The notes under the pieces are model-generated. The model was not told the DNA's origin and made no database searches. It worked only from the letters and a program-made list of their open reading frames with translations. This document shows positions 1 through 6,587 of a DNA stretch of 15,790 nt, piece after piece. Both the position numbers and the translations under genes were made by a program. Source of the stretch: an uncultured Eubacteriales bacterium (lineage in GTDB: Bacteria; Bacillota; Clostridia; Peptostreptococcales; Anaerovoracaceae); assembly GCA_902803185.1 (NCBI GenBank), contig CADCOV010000209.1, positions 1 to 15,790 on the forward strand, written 5' to 3'. Position 1 is the stretch's first letter, and every line of letters begins with the position of its first letter.

Positions 1-208
1 CCGACGGGGTGGAGGGGGATGGAGATGTTTTTCTCACTTCCGGAGCGCCGGGAGGCTGCAGGGGTGAAAAAATGAAGGGCAAGTAGGCCCGTCCCGACGG
101 GACGGAGGGGGATGGAGATGGTTTTTTCACTTCCGGAGCGCCGGGAGGCTGCAGGGGTGAAAAAATGAAGGGCAAGTCCTCCCGCCCCGACGGGATGGAG
201 GGGGATGG
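1..208. repeat. 93-bp tandem repeat array (right end)
   Basis: Two complete units (1-93, 94-186) and the first 22 bp of a third (187-208) share an exact 93-bp period; the array may continue left of the window. The two full units differ at only eight positions (9, 10, 28, 33, 85, 86, 87 and 92 of the unit), six of which lie outside the core 19-75. Each unit carries a small stem, CTTCCGG-AGCG-CCGGGAG. In copy 2 this sits inside a 9-bp outer inverted repeat, TTTTTTCAC (122-130) with GTGAAAAAA (157-165). The junction of copies 1 and 2 is a perfect 17-base palindrome with a single central base, CCGTCCCGACGGGACGG (89-105). Its function is unknown. It is not a terminator shape, because the T-run precedes the stem on both strands. 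Confidence 0.9.
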
Positions 209-230
209 GCTCTGTTTTTTGATGAAGATG

Positions 231-246
231 TGCTATACTGGACCCA
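231..246 (+). promoter_or_regulatory. Extended -10 promoter, probable leaderless start
   Basis: TGCTATACT (231-239) is an extended -10 element. The ATG of the following gene begins at 246, seven bases after the last base of the -10, which is where transcription would be expected to begin. No clear -35 is visible 17 bp upstream, as is common for extended -10 promoters, and there is no Shine-Dalgarno sequence. A leaderless mRNA is inferred. Confidence 0.6.
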
Positions 247-542
247 TGGATAAGAAAGAACCGGAAACGAAAAAAGCGGCGGCGCCTGAAGCGCCGTCCG
301 CCTATGTCTACATGGTGCGCTGCCGGGACGGCAGCCTGTATACGGGATGGACCACGGACGTGGCCGCCAGGGTGGCGGCCCACAATGCGGGGCAGGGGGC
401 TAAGTACACCCGCTCCCGCCTGCCGGTGACCCTCGCCTACTGGGAGGCGGCGGAGGACAAGAGCGCCGCGCTCCGCCGGGAGGCTGCGATCAAGAAGCTG
501 TCCCGGGCGGCGAAGGAGAAGCTGATCAAAGAGGGACTTTGA
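246..542 (+). CDS. GIY-YIG domain protein, UPF0213 (YhbQ/YazA-like) family
   Basis: A 98-residue protein that is almost entirely one GIY-YIG nuclease-fold domain. The first half of the signature is Y20-V-Y22 and the second is Y32-T-G34. The helix arginine is R42 and the expected metal-binding glutamate is E79 in the segment ALRREAAIKKL. The spacing and the AKYTRSR stretch fit the UPF0213 family, small single-domain proteins usually predicted to be structure-specific nucleases; cellular function is poorly defined. The first about 18 residues are a charged, Ala/Pro-rich tail. I chose ATG 246 because the open frame further upstream (from 165) begins inside the tandem repeat and upstream of the promoter. 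The last 17 bases overlap the 3' end of the convergent regulator gene. Family call firm; biological role uncertain. Confidence 0.85.
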   Translation: MDKKEPETKKAAAPEAPSAYVYMVRCRDGSLYTGWTTDVAARVAAHNAGQGAKYTRSRLPVTLAYWEAAEDKSAALRREAAIKKLSRAAKEKLIKEGL

Positions 543-1296
543 TCCACTGCTTCAGGCCCCGTTCAGCGAGCTCGGACAGGATCACGTCCGGCGTGCCTTC
601 GTCCGTCACCAGAAGATCGATGTCGGCGAAGTCGCACATGCGGTAGAAGCTGCTCTTGGTGAACTTGGTGTGGTCGGCGAGGACGATCGTCTTCTTCGCC
701 ACGGAAATGTAGTATTTCTTCAGGTCGTTGATCCAGACCTCGTCGGAGGTGAATCCGGAGAGGGGGTCGATACCGTCCGCGCTGCAGAGGAAGAGGTCGA
801 TGCCGCTGATCTGCTTGGTGAACTCGGCGGCGAAGTCGCAGGAGGAAGCGCCGTAAGGGGTGAGGAACCCGCCCATCATATATACTTTGTTTTTGCTCAC
901 CGAGAGGATCTTGGTGGCGGCATGGATGTCCACGCAGATCGCGAGGATGTCCTTTTTTTCTTTCATCCGTTTGCACACCTCGAAGATGGTGGTGCCGGAG
1001 TCCAGGGCGATCACCGAGCCGTCGTGGATGTACGGCATGACGTATTCGGCCATCTTCTCCTTCTCGTGGAAGGCGATCTTCTGCCGGTTCTTGTAAGGCA
1101 GGACGTCCGCCTTCTCGCGGTTCACCAGTTCCGCCCCTCCGTACTTCTTCTCGATCAGGCCTTCCTGCTCCAGGTCATCCAGGTCGCGCCGGATGGTCGC
1201 AAGGGAGACGCCGAACCGTTCCGCGGCAGCAGCGGTCTCCAGGAATCCCTTGGATTCCATGATGCGGATCAGTTCTTTTTGTCTGGCGTTTTTCAT
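526..1296 (-). CDS. DeoR-family (GlpR-like) transcriptional regulator
   Basis: A 256-residue protein with the usual DeoR layout and length. An N-terminal winged helix-turn-helix (about 5-57) includes the signature stretch VSLATIRRDLDDLEQEGLI. A DeoR C-terminal sensor domain follows (about 75-235), with the DSGTT phosphate-sugar-binding loop at 99-103 and ADHTKF at 207-212. Family members normally repress catabolic operons and are released by phosphorylated sugar intermediates. It is transcribed divergently from the FAD-oxidoreductase/ABC operon, so it is the likely local regulator of that operon (inference). Start at 1296: an AGGGC motif lies just upstream, and the two more upstream in-frame ATGs (1371, 1350) lie at or before the -10 of its promoter and would not be in the mRNA. 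The 3' end overlaps the convergent GIY-YIG gene by 17 bp. Confidence 0.93.
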   Translation of the reverse strand: MKNARQKELIRIMESKGFLETAAAAERFGVSLATIRRDLDDLEQEGLIEKKYGGAELVNREKADVLPYKNRQKIAFHEKEKMAEYVMPYIHDGSVIALDSGTTIFEVCKRMKEKKDILAICVDIHAATKILSVSKNKVYMMGGFLTPYGASSCDFAAEFTKQISGIDLFLCSADGIDPLSGFTSDEVWINDLKKYYISVAKKTIVLADHTKFTKSSFYRMCDFADIDLLVTDEGTPDVILSELAERGLKQWIKVPL

Positions 1297-1350
1297 GTTC
1301 TGCCCTCGTTTCTCTGTCAGTCTGCGCCGCGGACGGCCGTTCCTGCCCAT

Positions 1351-1379
1351 ATTATATCCACAATGAAACAAAACTGCAA
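1351..1379 (-). promoter_or_regulatory. Sigma-A-type promoter of the DeoR-family gene
   Basis: Read on the minus strand: TTGCAG (1379-1374), a 17-bp spacer, then a perfect TATAAT (1356-1351). Transcription would start near 1344, giving a 5' leader of about 50 bases before ATG 1296. Confidence 0.75.
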
Positions 1380-1422
1380 CGGAGAAAGCCGCATGTATAC
1401 ATCAATTTACGAGAATATTATG

Positions 1423-1450
1423 TTGATTTCGTGATTTCATATGCTATAAT
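1423..1450 (+). promoter_or_regulatory. Sigma-A-type promoter of the oxidoreductase/ABC operon
   Basis: TTGATT (1423-1428), 16-bp spacer, then TATAAT (1445-1450) with the extended TGC at 1442-1444. The predicted start near 1457 leaves a leader of about 90 bases that contains an inverted repeat and a hairpin. Confidence 0.8.
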
Positions 1451-1460
1451 CGAATCAGAA

Positions 1461-1488
1461 GTTAACAAAATGTTTACATTTTCTTAAC
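1461..1488. promoter_or_regulatory. Inverted repeat, probable DeoR-family operator
   Basis: GTTAACAAAATG (1461-1472) and CATTTTCTTAAC (1477-1488) are inverted copies matching at 11 of 12 positions around a 4-base centre (TTTA). It lies immediately downstream of the predicted transcription start of the operon, a classic repressor position, and is in the only regulatory gap next to the DeoR-family gene. A related half-site, AACAAAACTG (1367-1376), overlaps the -35 of the regulator's own promoter. Assignment to this regulator is inference. Confidence 0.55.
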
Positions 1489-1498
1489 AAAGGAGAGA

Positions 1499-1520
1499 GG
1501 AAACGCGCATCCGCGTTTCT
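1499..1520 (+). promoter_or_regulatory. Leader hairpin before the first gene of the operon
   Basis: GAAACGCG (1500-1507) pairs perfectly with CGCGTTTC (1512-1519) around a CATC loop, with a further possible G-U pair (1499/1520). No T-run follows, so it is not an intrinsic terminator. It ends about 12 bases before the ribosome binding site AGGGAGG (1532-1538) and may stabilise the mRNA or be bound by a factor. Confidence 0.5.
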
Positions 1521-1547
1521 AATAGGATCAAAGGGAGGAACGGCACT

Positions 1548-2816
1548 ATGAGATCATTATCCTGTGATGTAGCGGTCGTCGGCGCCGGCCCGGCGGGCCT
1601 GGCAGCAGCAGTATCCGCGATGGAAACAGGGGCGAAGAACGTGCTGCTGATCGAGAGAGACATCCATCCCGGCGGGATCCTGCAGCAGTGCATCCATCCG
1701 GGCTTCGGCCTGCGCTATTTCGGCGAGGAACTGACCGGCCCGGAGTACGCGGAACGCTTTGCGGACCGCGCGAAGGAGCTGGGCGTACAGGTCCTGCTGG
1801 ATACCACTGCGCTGGAGATCCGGGACCACCTGCTGGTGTGCACCAGCACTGCCGGGCTCATCCACATCGAGTACCGCGCCCTGGTGCTGGCGATGGGCTG
1901 CCGGGAGAGGACCCGGGCGAATCTGGAGATCCCGGGAAGCCGCCCGTCGGGGATCTATACCGCAGGCACTGCCCAGAAGCTGATCAATATCTACGGCGAC
2001 AAGGTTGGCAGAGAGGTCGTGATCCTCGGAAGCGGGGACATCGGCATGATCATGGCGCGCCGGCTCACCCTGGAGGGTGCCCACGTCAAGGCGGTCGTGG
2101 AGATCATGCCGTTCCTGGCGGGACTGACCAGGAACAAGGTACAGTGCCTGGATGATTTCGACATCCCGCTGCTGCTGTCCCACACCGTGGTGGATATCAA
2201 CGGCATCGACCGGGTGGAGAGCGTGACCATCGCGCCGGTGGACGAGAAGAAACAGCCGATCATGGAGAAGGCGGAGGTCGTGACCTGCGATACGCTGCTG
2301 CTCTCCGTCGGCCTGATCCCGGAGAACGAGCTGAGCCGCACCGGCGGCGTCACCCTGTCCGGCATCACCAAGGGCGCGATCGTCAACCAGTATCGCCAGA
2401 CGGAGATGCCGTCCGTGGTCGCCTGCGGCAACGTGCTGCACGTCAACGACCTGGTTGATCACGTCAGCATGGAGAGCGAGGCCGCGGGACGGTACGCCGC
2501 TCTGTACGCCGCCGGCAGGCTGCCGGCCGAGACGGAGATCGAGACGGTCCCGTGCGAGGGCGTCCGCTACGTCTGCCCGCAGAGGATCGTGCCGGACGGC
2601 AGCGAGGACATCACGCTGTACTTCAGGACGGTACTGCCGGGAAGAGATTCGGTTTTGACCGTCAAAGACGGGGCGGACGGCCGCGTCCTGGCGGAGAGAA
2701 GGGTCCAGAGGACCAGTCCGGGTACCATGGAGACCCTGGTGATCCCGGCTGAGCTGGTGAAGGGGATCCGGGGGCCGGTGGAGGTCACCGCATCCCATGG
2801 GGAGGTGTTGGTATGA
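1548..2816 (+). CDS. NAD(P)/FAD-dependent oxidoreductase of the GlpA-partner type
   Basis: A 422-residue two-dinucleotide-binding-domain flavoprotein. The FAD motif is VGAGPAG at 11-17, followed by an acidic strand end (IERD, 35-38). A second Rossmann motif, GSGDIG, at 161-166 binds the nicotinamide nucleotide. The conserved VVACGNVLHVNDLVDHV region (290-306) resembles the C-terminal FAD-binding motif of this superfamily. There is no redox CxxC in the thioredoxin-reductase position. In clostridia and Thermotoga such proteins sit beside a GlpA-like dehydrogenase and a DUF1667 protein, as here, and probably pass electrons between the flavoprotein and NAD(P). It is cytoplasmic, with no signal or membrane segment. 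AGGGAGG lies 9 bases before the ATG. It overlaps the next gene by ATGA, indicating translational coupling. Family sure; exact acceptor and substrate not known. Confidence 0.88.
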   Translation: MRSLSCDVAVVGAGPAGLAAAVSAMETGAKNVLLIERDIHPGGILQQCIHPGFGLRYFGEELTGPEYAERFADRAKELGVQVLLDTTALEIRDHLLVCTSTAGLIHIEYRALVLAMGCRERTRANLEIPGSRPSGIYTAGTAQKLINIYGDKVGREVVILGSGDIGMIMARRLTLEGAHVKAVVEIMPFLAGLTRNKVQCLDDFDIPLLLSHTVVDINGIDRVESVTIAPVDEKKQPIMEKAEVVTCDTLLLSVGLIPENELSRTGGVTLSGITKGAIVNQYRQTEMPSVVACGNVLHVNDLVDHVSMESEAAGRYAALYAAGRLPAETEIETVPCEGVRYVCPQRIVPDGSEDITLYFRTVLPGRDSVLTVKDGADGRVLAERRVQRTSPGTMETLVIPAELVKGIRGPVEVTASHGEVLV

Positions 2817-3181
2817 CGAAGACGCTTGTTTGCACGGTGTGCCCGAACGGCTGCGAGATCACGGTGACCTATACGTCGCGGGAGGACGCGGTGGTCGAGG
2901 GCAACCGGTGCAAGAGAGGGATCGCGTACTCCCTCGATGAGTGCTTCGACCCGAAGAGAGTATTCACGTCGTCCGTCCGGATCGAAGACGGCTTCCGCCG
3001 GATGCTGCCGGTGAGGACGGCAGCGCCGATCCCGAAGGCGGACCTGATGGACGGAGCGGCAGAGACCAAAGCGATCACCGTGATGGCGCCGGTGCACTGC
3101 GGAGACGTCATCGAGAAGGACTTCCTGGGGACCGGGACGGACCTGGTGGCTTCCATGACGATCGAAGAGGAGGTGCGCTGA
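2813..3181 (+). CDS. DUF1667-type four-cysteine redox protein
   Basis: A 122-residue protein whose N-terminus carries CxxCPxGC followed by GNxCxRG; cysteines are C7, C10, C14 and C33. The pattern resembles the [4Fe-4S]-binding N-terminal segment of molybdopterin oxidoreductases, so an iron-sulfur cluster is likely (inference). DUF1667 proteins are found next to GlpA-like dehydrogenase and FAD/NAD oxidoreductase genes and are thought to belong to the same electron-transfer complex. GGAGG (2801-2805) lies 7 bases before the ATG. The gene overlaps its upstream neighbour by 4 bases and its downstream neighbour by 1 base (TGATG), so the three products are probably made in fixed ratio. The C-terminal half (about 65-122) has a VMAPVHCGDVIEKDFLGTG segment seen in the family. 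Role in detail unknown. Confidence 0.85.
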   Translation: MTKTLVCTVCPNGCEITVTYTSREDAVVEGNRCKRGIAYSLDECFDPKRVFTSSVRIEDGFRRMLPVRTAAPIPKADLMDGAAETKAITVMAPVHCGDVIEKDFLGTGTDLVASMTIEEEVR

Positions 3182-4620
3182 TGTACCAAACTGATGTACT
3201 GATCATCGGCGCGGGCGCCGTCGGCGTGGCGCTCGCCCGGGAATTCTCCAAATACAAGGTGGACGTTCTGGTCTGCGACAAGAACGACGACGTGGGCGGC
3301 GAGGCCTCCAAGTCGAACAGCGGCCTGACCTCCACGAGCGCCACCATGACGCCGGGCACGCTGGAGTGCCGGCTCAGAACGATCTCCCACAGCATGATCG
3401 ACGTGCTGTGCCGGGAGCTGGACGTGCCGATCAGCCACTGCGGCAGCATCGCGCCGGTCGTCTATCCGGAGCAGCTCGAGGTCGTGCCGAACCTCCTGGA
3501 AAAGGCTTTCCAGAACGGCGTCTACGACTACGAGTTCCTGCCGAAGGAAGAGGTCCTGGCGATGGAACCGGTCCTGAACCCGGACATCCTGGGCGGCATC
3601 TACAGCCCGCGGGACTCCCAGATCAACCAGTTTCTGATGGTGGTCGCCCAGGCGGAGAACGCTGCGGAGAACGGCGTGGACTTCCTGCTGGACTGCAAGG
3701 TCACCGGCATGGACGTGGCGGGCGGCAGGATCGAGACGGTCCACACCACCCGGGGCGACATCAAGGCGAAATGGATCATCAACGCGGCGGGACTGCACTG
3801 CGACGACATCGCCAAAATGGTGGAGGAATGCGATTTTTCCGTACACCCTCGGAAGGGCGAATTCTACGTCCTGAGCCACGAGACGCCGGTCAAGGTCTCC
3901 CACATCATCTCCTCGATCCCGAGCGCCAAGACCCGCGGCGTCCTGGTCATCCCGACCGTGGACGGCAACATCCTGGTGGGACCGACGGCGGACGACATCG
4001 AGGACAAGACCGACAAGAAGACGACCCGGGAGGGCATGGCGGAGATCAAGCGGAAGGCGCTGGACATGGTGCCGGGCCTGCAGTTCTCCGACACGATCAC
4101 CCAGTTCGTCGGTGTGAGGCCGGCCCGGGAACCGGAGGGCTACAACATCCTGATCTCCGAGAAGGTCAAAGGATACGTCGGCATTTCCGGCATCCGTTCC
4201 ACAGGATTGACGTCGAGCCTGGCCATCGCCAAGTACACGGTCCACGAGATGAAGGCGGCGGGTTTTGAGGCCGAGCGGAAGGTCGGCTGGATCCGTTACC
4301 GCCGGGGCATCGTCCGGTTCGCAGACAAGACCGACGAGGAGAAGGATGCTTTGATCCAGGCGGATCCGCTGTACGGCAAGATCATCTGCCGCTGCGAGCA
4401 GGTGACGGAGAGCGAGATCCGGCAGGCAATCCGCAGACCGGTGGGCGCGAAGACTCTGGACGCTGTGAAGCGCCGGGTCCGCGCCGGCATGGGCAGATGC
4501 CAGTCCGGGTTCTGCGGGCCGCAGGTGATCCGGATCCTGGCGGAGGAACTCGGCATCGACGAAAATGAGGTCCGCAAGCGGGGCGCGAAGGCGTTCATGC
4601 TGGACCATCCGGAACCGTGA
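3181..4620 (+). CDS. GlpA-like FAD-dependent glycerol-3-phosphate dehydrogenase with BFD-type [2Fe-2S] domain
   Basis: A 479-residue flavoprotein of the DAO/GlpA superfamily. The FAD motif GAGAVG is at 10-15, with the C-rich GGEASKSNSG loop at 39-48. The FVGVRP stretch (309-314) holds an arginine used for substrate binding in the family, and GYVGISGIRSTGLTSS (331-346) closes the FAD site. A C-terminal BFD-like domain (about 398-465) has four cysteines, C403, C405, C440 and C445, likely ligating a [2Fe-2S] cluster. I start at ATG 3181, which has GGAGG seven bases upstream; the longer frame (from 2941) runs through the previous gene and lacks homologous sequence. The family is annotated as anaerobic glycerol-3-phosphate dehydrogenase, feeding dihydroxyacetone phosphate into glycolysis. 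No glycerol kinase or facilitator gene is nearby, so another 2-hydroxy- or amino-substrate remains possible. Confidence 0.85.
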   Translation: MYQTDVLIIGAGAVGVALAREFSKYKVDVLVCDKNDDVGGEASKSNSGLTSTSATMTPGTLECRLRTISHSMIDVLCRELDVPISHCGSIAPVVYPEQLEVVPNLLEKAFQNGVYDYEFLPKEEVLAMEPVLNPDILGGIYSPRDSQINQFLMVVAQAENAAENGVDFLLDCKVTGMDVAGGRIETVHTTRGDIKAKWIINAAGLHCDDIAKMVEECDFSVHPRKGEFYVLSHETPVKVSHIISSIPSAKTRGVLVIPTVDGNILVGPTADDIEDKTDKKTTREGMAEIKRKALDMVPGLQFSDTITQFVGVRPAREPEGYNILISEKVKGYVGISGIRSTGLTSSLAIAKYTVHEMKAAGFEAERKVGWIRYRRGIVRFADKTDEEKDALIQADPLYGKIICRCEQVTESEIRQAIRRPVGAKTLDAVKRRVRAGMGRCQSGFCGPQVIRILAEELGIDENEVRKRGAKAFMLDHPEP

Positions 4621-4703
4621 TCCCACCGCGCCGGCGCGATGGCCGGAGCGTGAGATAAACACTTATAGCCAGTTATCAAGAAAGTACGAATGGAGGAAAA
4701 GAA

Positions 4704-5732
4704 ATGAAAAAGAGAATGTTGGCGATTCTGCTGATCCTTCTTCTCGCGATCGGACTGGTTGCCTGCGGCGGCGGCGAAAGTGAGCAGCCGAGCGGGGGAG
4801 AACAGCCGGCAGAAGAGAGCAACCGCGTCGTGATCTATCACTGCCTCTCCACCACGAGAAGTGACCCGATCATGGAAAAACTGAAGGAGCGTTTCCCGGA
4901 CTACGAGATCGTATTCGAGTATATGGGCCTGAGCGAGCTGGCGGCGAAGCTGGAGAACGAGGGCACCGACACGGATATCGACATCGCGCTGGATCTGGGC
5001 TTTGTCTACCTCGAAAAGATGATGAATGAGGATCTGTTCGCGGATACCACCAAGTATCAGGACATGATCAAGAAAATGTATGATGAGGAATTCTGGACCA
5101 ACAACAATGCCTTCCTGCCTTGGAGCCCGTACAGCGGTTCCGTCGTCGTGAACCTGGACGTCCTGGGCGAGAAGGGACTGCCGGTCCCGGCGACCTGGGA
5201 AGACCTGCTGGATCCGCAGTATAAGGACCTGATCGAGATGCCGAACCCGGCTTCTTCCGGCACCGGCTACATCTTCTACCTGATGCTCTGCCACCAGTGG
5301 GGCGATGAGAAGGCGGTCGAGTACTTCACCAAGCTGGGCGACAACGTCCTCGAGTTCACCGATTCCGGTTCCGCGCCGCTGAAGGCCCTGGCCTCCGGCG
5401 AAGTCGGCATCGCACTCTGCATGACCTATCAGGCCGCGCTGCAGATGGATGAAGGCGTCAACCTGCAGATCCTCGATCTGGAAGGCGGACATCCTTGGAC
5501 CTCCGACGGTACCGCTGTCATCAAGGGACACGACACCGCTGCGGTCGACGAAGTCATGAGCTACCTCTATTCTGAAGATATCCTGTATCTCGATGCCGAC
5601 CTGATGCCGGAGCACGGCCTCGCGAACTACGAGAGCACCATCGAGAACTGGCCGAAGGATATGAAGTACGCCGAGATGGGCGAGGATACCCTGGCCGAGA
5701 AGGAACGCCTGCTGGCCCTGTGGCCGTATTAA
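4704..5732 (+). CDS. ABC transporter solute-binding lipoprotein (AfuA/FbpA/PhnS-like class)
   Basis: A 342-residue exported lipoprotein. Residues 1-20 are a positively charged, hydrophobic signal with the lipobox LVAC, so C21 is the lipidated residue. A short linker rich in Gly/Glu/Ser (22-40) follows. The remainder is a periplasmic-binding type II fold of the ferric iron/2-aminoethylphosphonate/sugar-phosphate class, starting RVVIYHCLSTTRSDPIMEKL and containing the hinge-region motif PASSGTGYIFYLML. GGAGG lies 7 bases before the ATG. The 83-bp gap after the dehydrogenase gene has no convincing terminator, only a 12-bp GC palindrome (4627-4638), so co-transcription is likely. The ligand cannot be read from sequence; sugar phosphates and phosphonates are precedents in this class, and linkage to a GlpA-like enzyme suggests a phosphorylated C3-type compound (inference). 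Confidence 0.88.
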   Translation: MKKRMLAILLILLLAIGLVACGGGESEQPSGGEQPAEESNRVVIYHCLSTTRSDPIMEKLKERFPDYEIVFEYMGLSELAAKLENEGTDTDIDIALDLGFVYLEKMMNEDLFADTTKYQDMIKKMYDEEFWTNNNAFLPWSPYSGSVVVNLDVLGEKGLPVPATWEDLLDPQYKDLIEMPNPASSGTGYIFYLMLCHQWGDEKAVEYFTKLGDNVLEFTDSGSAPLKALASGEVGIALCMTYQAALQMDEGVNLQILDLEGGHPWTSDGTAVIKGHDTAAVDEVMSYLYSEDILYLDADLMPEHGLANYESTIENWPKDMKYAEMGEDTLAEKERLLALWPY

Positions 5733-5745
5733 ACCGAAACGCCTG

Positions 5746-5764
5746 AGCGATCGGGCGATCCGCT
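5746..5764 (+). other. Intercistronic hairpin after the binding-protein gene
   Basis: AGCGATC (5746-5752) pairs with GATCCGCT (5757-5764) with one bulged C around a GGGC loop. It lies 13 bases after the stop codon of the binding-protein gene and just before the ATPase start. There is no following T-run. A 3'-protecting hairpin that raises binding protein over ATPase/permease is a common arrangement in ABC operons (inference). Confidence 0.4.
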
Positions 5765-5771
5765 TTGATGA

Positions 5772-6587
5772 ATGGATACGGAAATGGATAACATGAATAC
5801 GAACAGCATCGAGAACACCCCTAAAATCAAATTATCCGCCAAAGGCTTATATAAGGTTTTTGGGAATCGGACTGCGTTGGATCATGTGAGCTTCGACGTC
5901 GAGGATGGAGAATTTCTCTCCATCCTCGGCCCGTCGGGCTGCGGCAAAACAACCATCCTGCGGATTTTGATCGGCCTTCTCGAACCGACGGACGGAACCG
6001 TGATCAAGGACGGCGTCGACATCACCCACTTCCCGGCTTCCAAGCGGGGCATGGGCATCGTCTTCCAGAATTACGCTCTGTTCGAAAACATGACGGTATT
6101 GGAGAACGTGGAATACGCGCTGAAATTCGACAAGCGCCTCAAGGCGAGGTCCCGGGAGATCGCGCTGGAGCAGCTTGAGATCGTCGGCCTGACCGAATCG
6201 ATCAACAAGAAGCCTCACGCCCTGTCCGGCGGACAGCAGCAGAGGGTCGCGATCGCGCGCACGCTGGCGCTCCAGCCGGATATCATCCTCTTCGATGAGC
6301 CGATGAGCGCCCTCGACGTGGCGACCCGGCTGACCCTGCGCGACCAGCTGAAGAGCATCCAGCACATGCTGGGAACGACGATGATCTACATCACCCATGA
6401 CCAGGAGGAAGCCTTCGCCATGTCGGATCACATCATCGTCATGGACAACGCGGTGATCCATCAGCACGACACGCCGCTGAACATCGTCGAACATCCGGCG
6501 GATCAGTATATCAGGGATTTCGTGATCCACAACCTGAGCGTGAAGATCAATTCACTGCTGAAGTTTTCGAGGGGGGATCAGGCATGA
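5772..6587 (+). CDS. ABC transporter ATPase, short PotA/FbpC-like
   Basis: A 271-residue importer ATPase. Walker A is GPSGCGKTT at 53-61, the Q-loop Q99, the signature LSGGQQQRVAIAR at 151-163, Walker B IILFDE at 171-176 and the switch histidine H209. Members of the PotA/FbpC class usually have about 350 residues with a C-terminal TOBE regulatory domain; here the protein stops about 20 residues after the EHPADQYIRDFV helix, so that domain is missing. The start is uncertain: ATG 5772, 5784 and 5793 are all in frame and none has a good ribosome binding site, so translation may depend on coupling to upstream translation. It overlaps the permease start by ATGA. It energises uptake of the ligand of the adjacent lipoprotein. 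Confidence 0.9.
   Translation: MDTEMDNMNTNSIENTPKIKLSAKGLYKVFGNRTALDHVSFDVEDGEFLSILGPSGCGKTTILRILIGLLEPTDGTVIKDGVDITHFPASKRGMGIVFQNYALFENMTVLENVEYALKFDKRLKARSREIALEQLEIVGLTESINKKPHALSGGQQQRVAIARTLALQPDIILFDEPMSALDVATRLTLRDQLKSIQHMLGTTMIYITHDQEEAFAMSDHIIVMDNAVIHQHDTPLNIVEHPADQYIRDFVIHNLSVKINSLLKFSRGDQA

Noticed and set aside
1-208. CRISPR array
   Set aside because: The whole 93-bp period is conserved, with no short repeat/variable spacer alternation and no cas genes.
165-245. Upstream extension of the GIY-YIG gene starting inside the tandem repeat
   Set aside because: It would begin upstream of the clear extended -10 promoter and add residues encoded by the repeat; no ribosome binding site supports it.
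670-1434. 254-codon plus-strand frame opposite the DeoR-family gene
   Set aside because: The DeoR reading frame has full-length family motifs; the opposite frame is a Val/Asp/His-rich artefact and spans the divergent promoters.
2941-3180. Longer N-terminus for the GlpA-like dehydrogenase
   Set aside because: The extra 80 residues read the DUF1667 gene out of frame; the FAD-binding strand begins right after ATG 3181, which has GGAGG.
4627-4638. CGCGCCGGCGCG palindrome as a terminator between the dehydrogenase and binding-protein genes
   Set aside because: Perfect 12-bp palindrome but only a short stem, and no T-run follows; it probably does not stop transcription.
2869-4662. 597-codon open frame on the minus strand
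   Set aside because: Antisense of the GlpA-like gene with low-complexity Asp/Arg/His composition and no recognisable domain.
4296-5615. 439-codon open frame on the minus strand
   Set aside because: Antisense shadow of the dehydrogenase end and binding-protein gene, with no domain or ribosome binding site.
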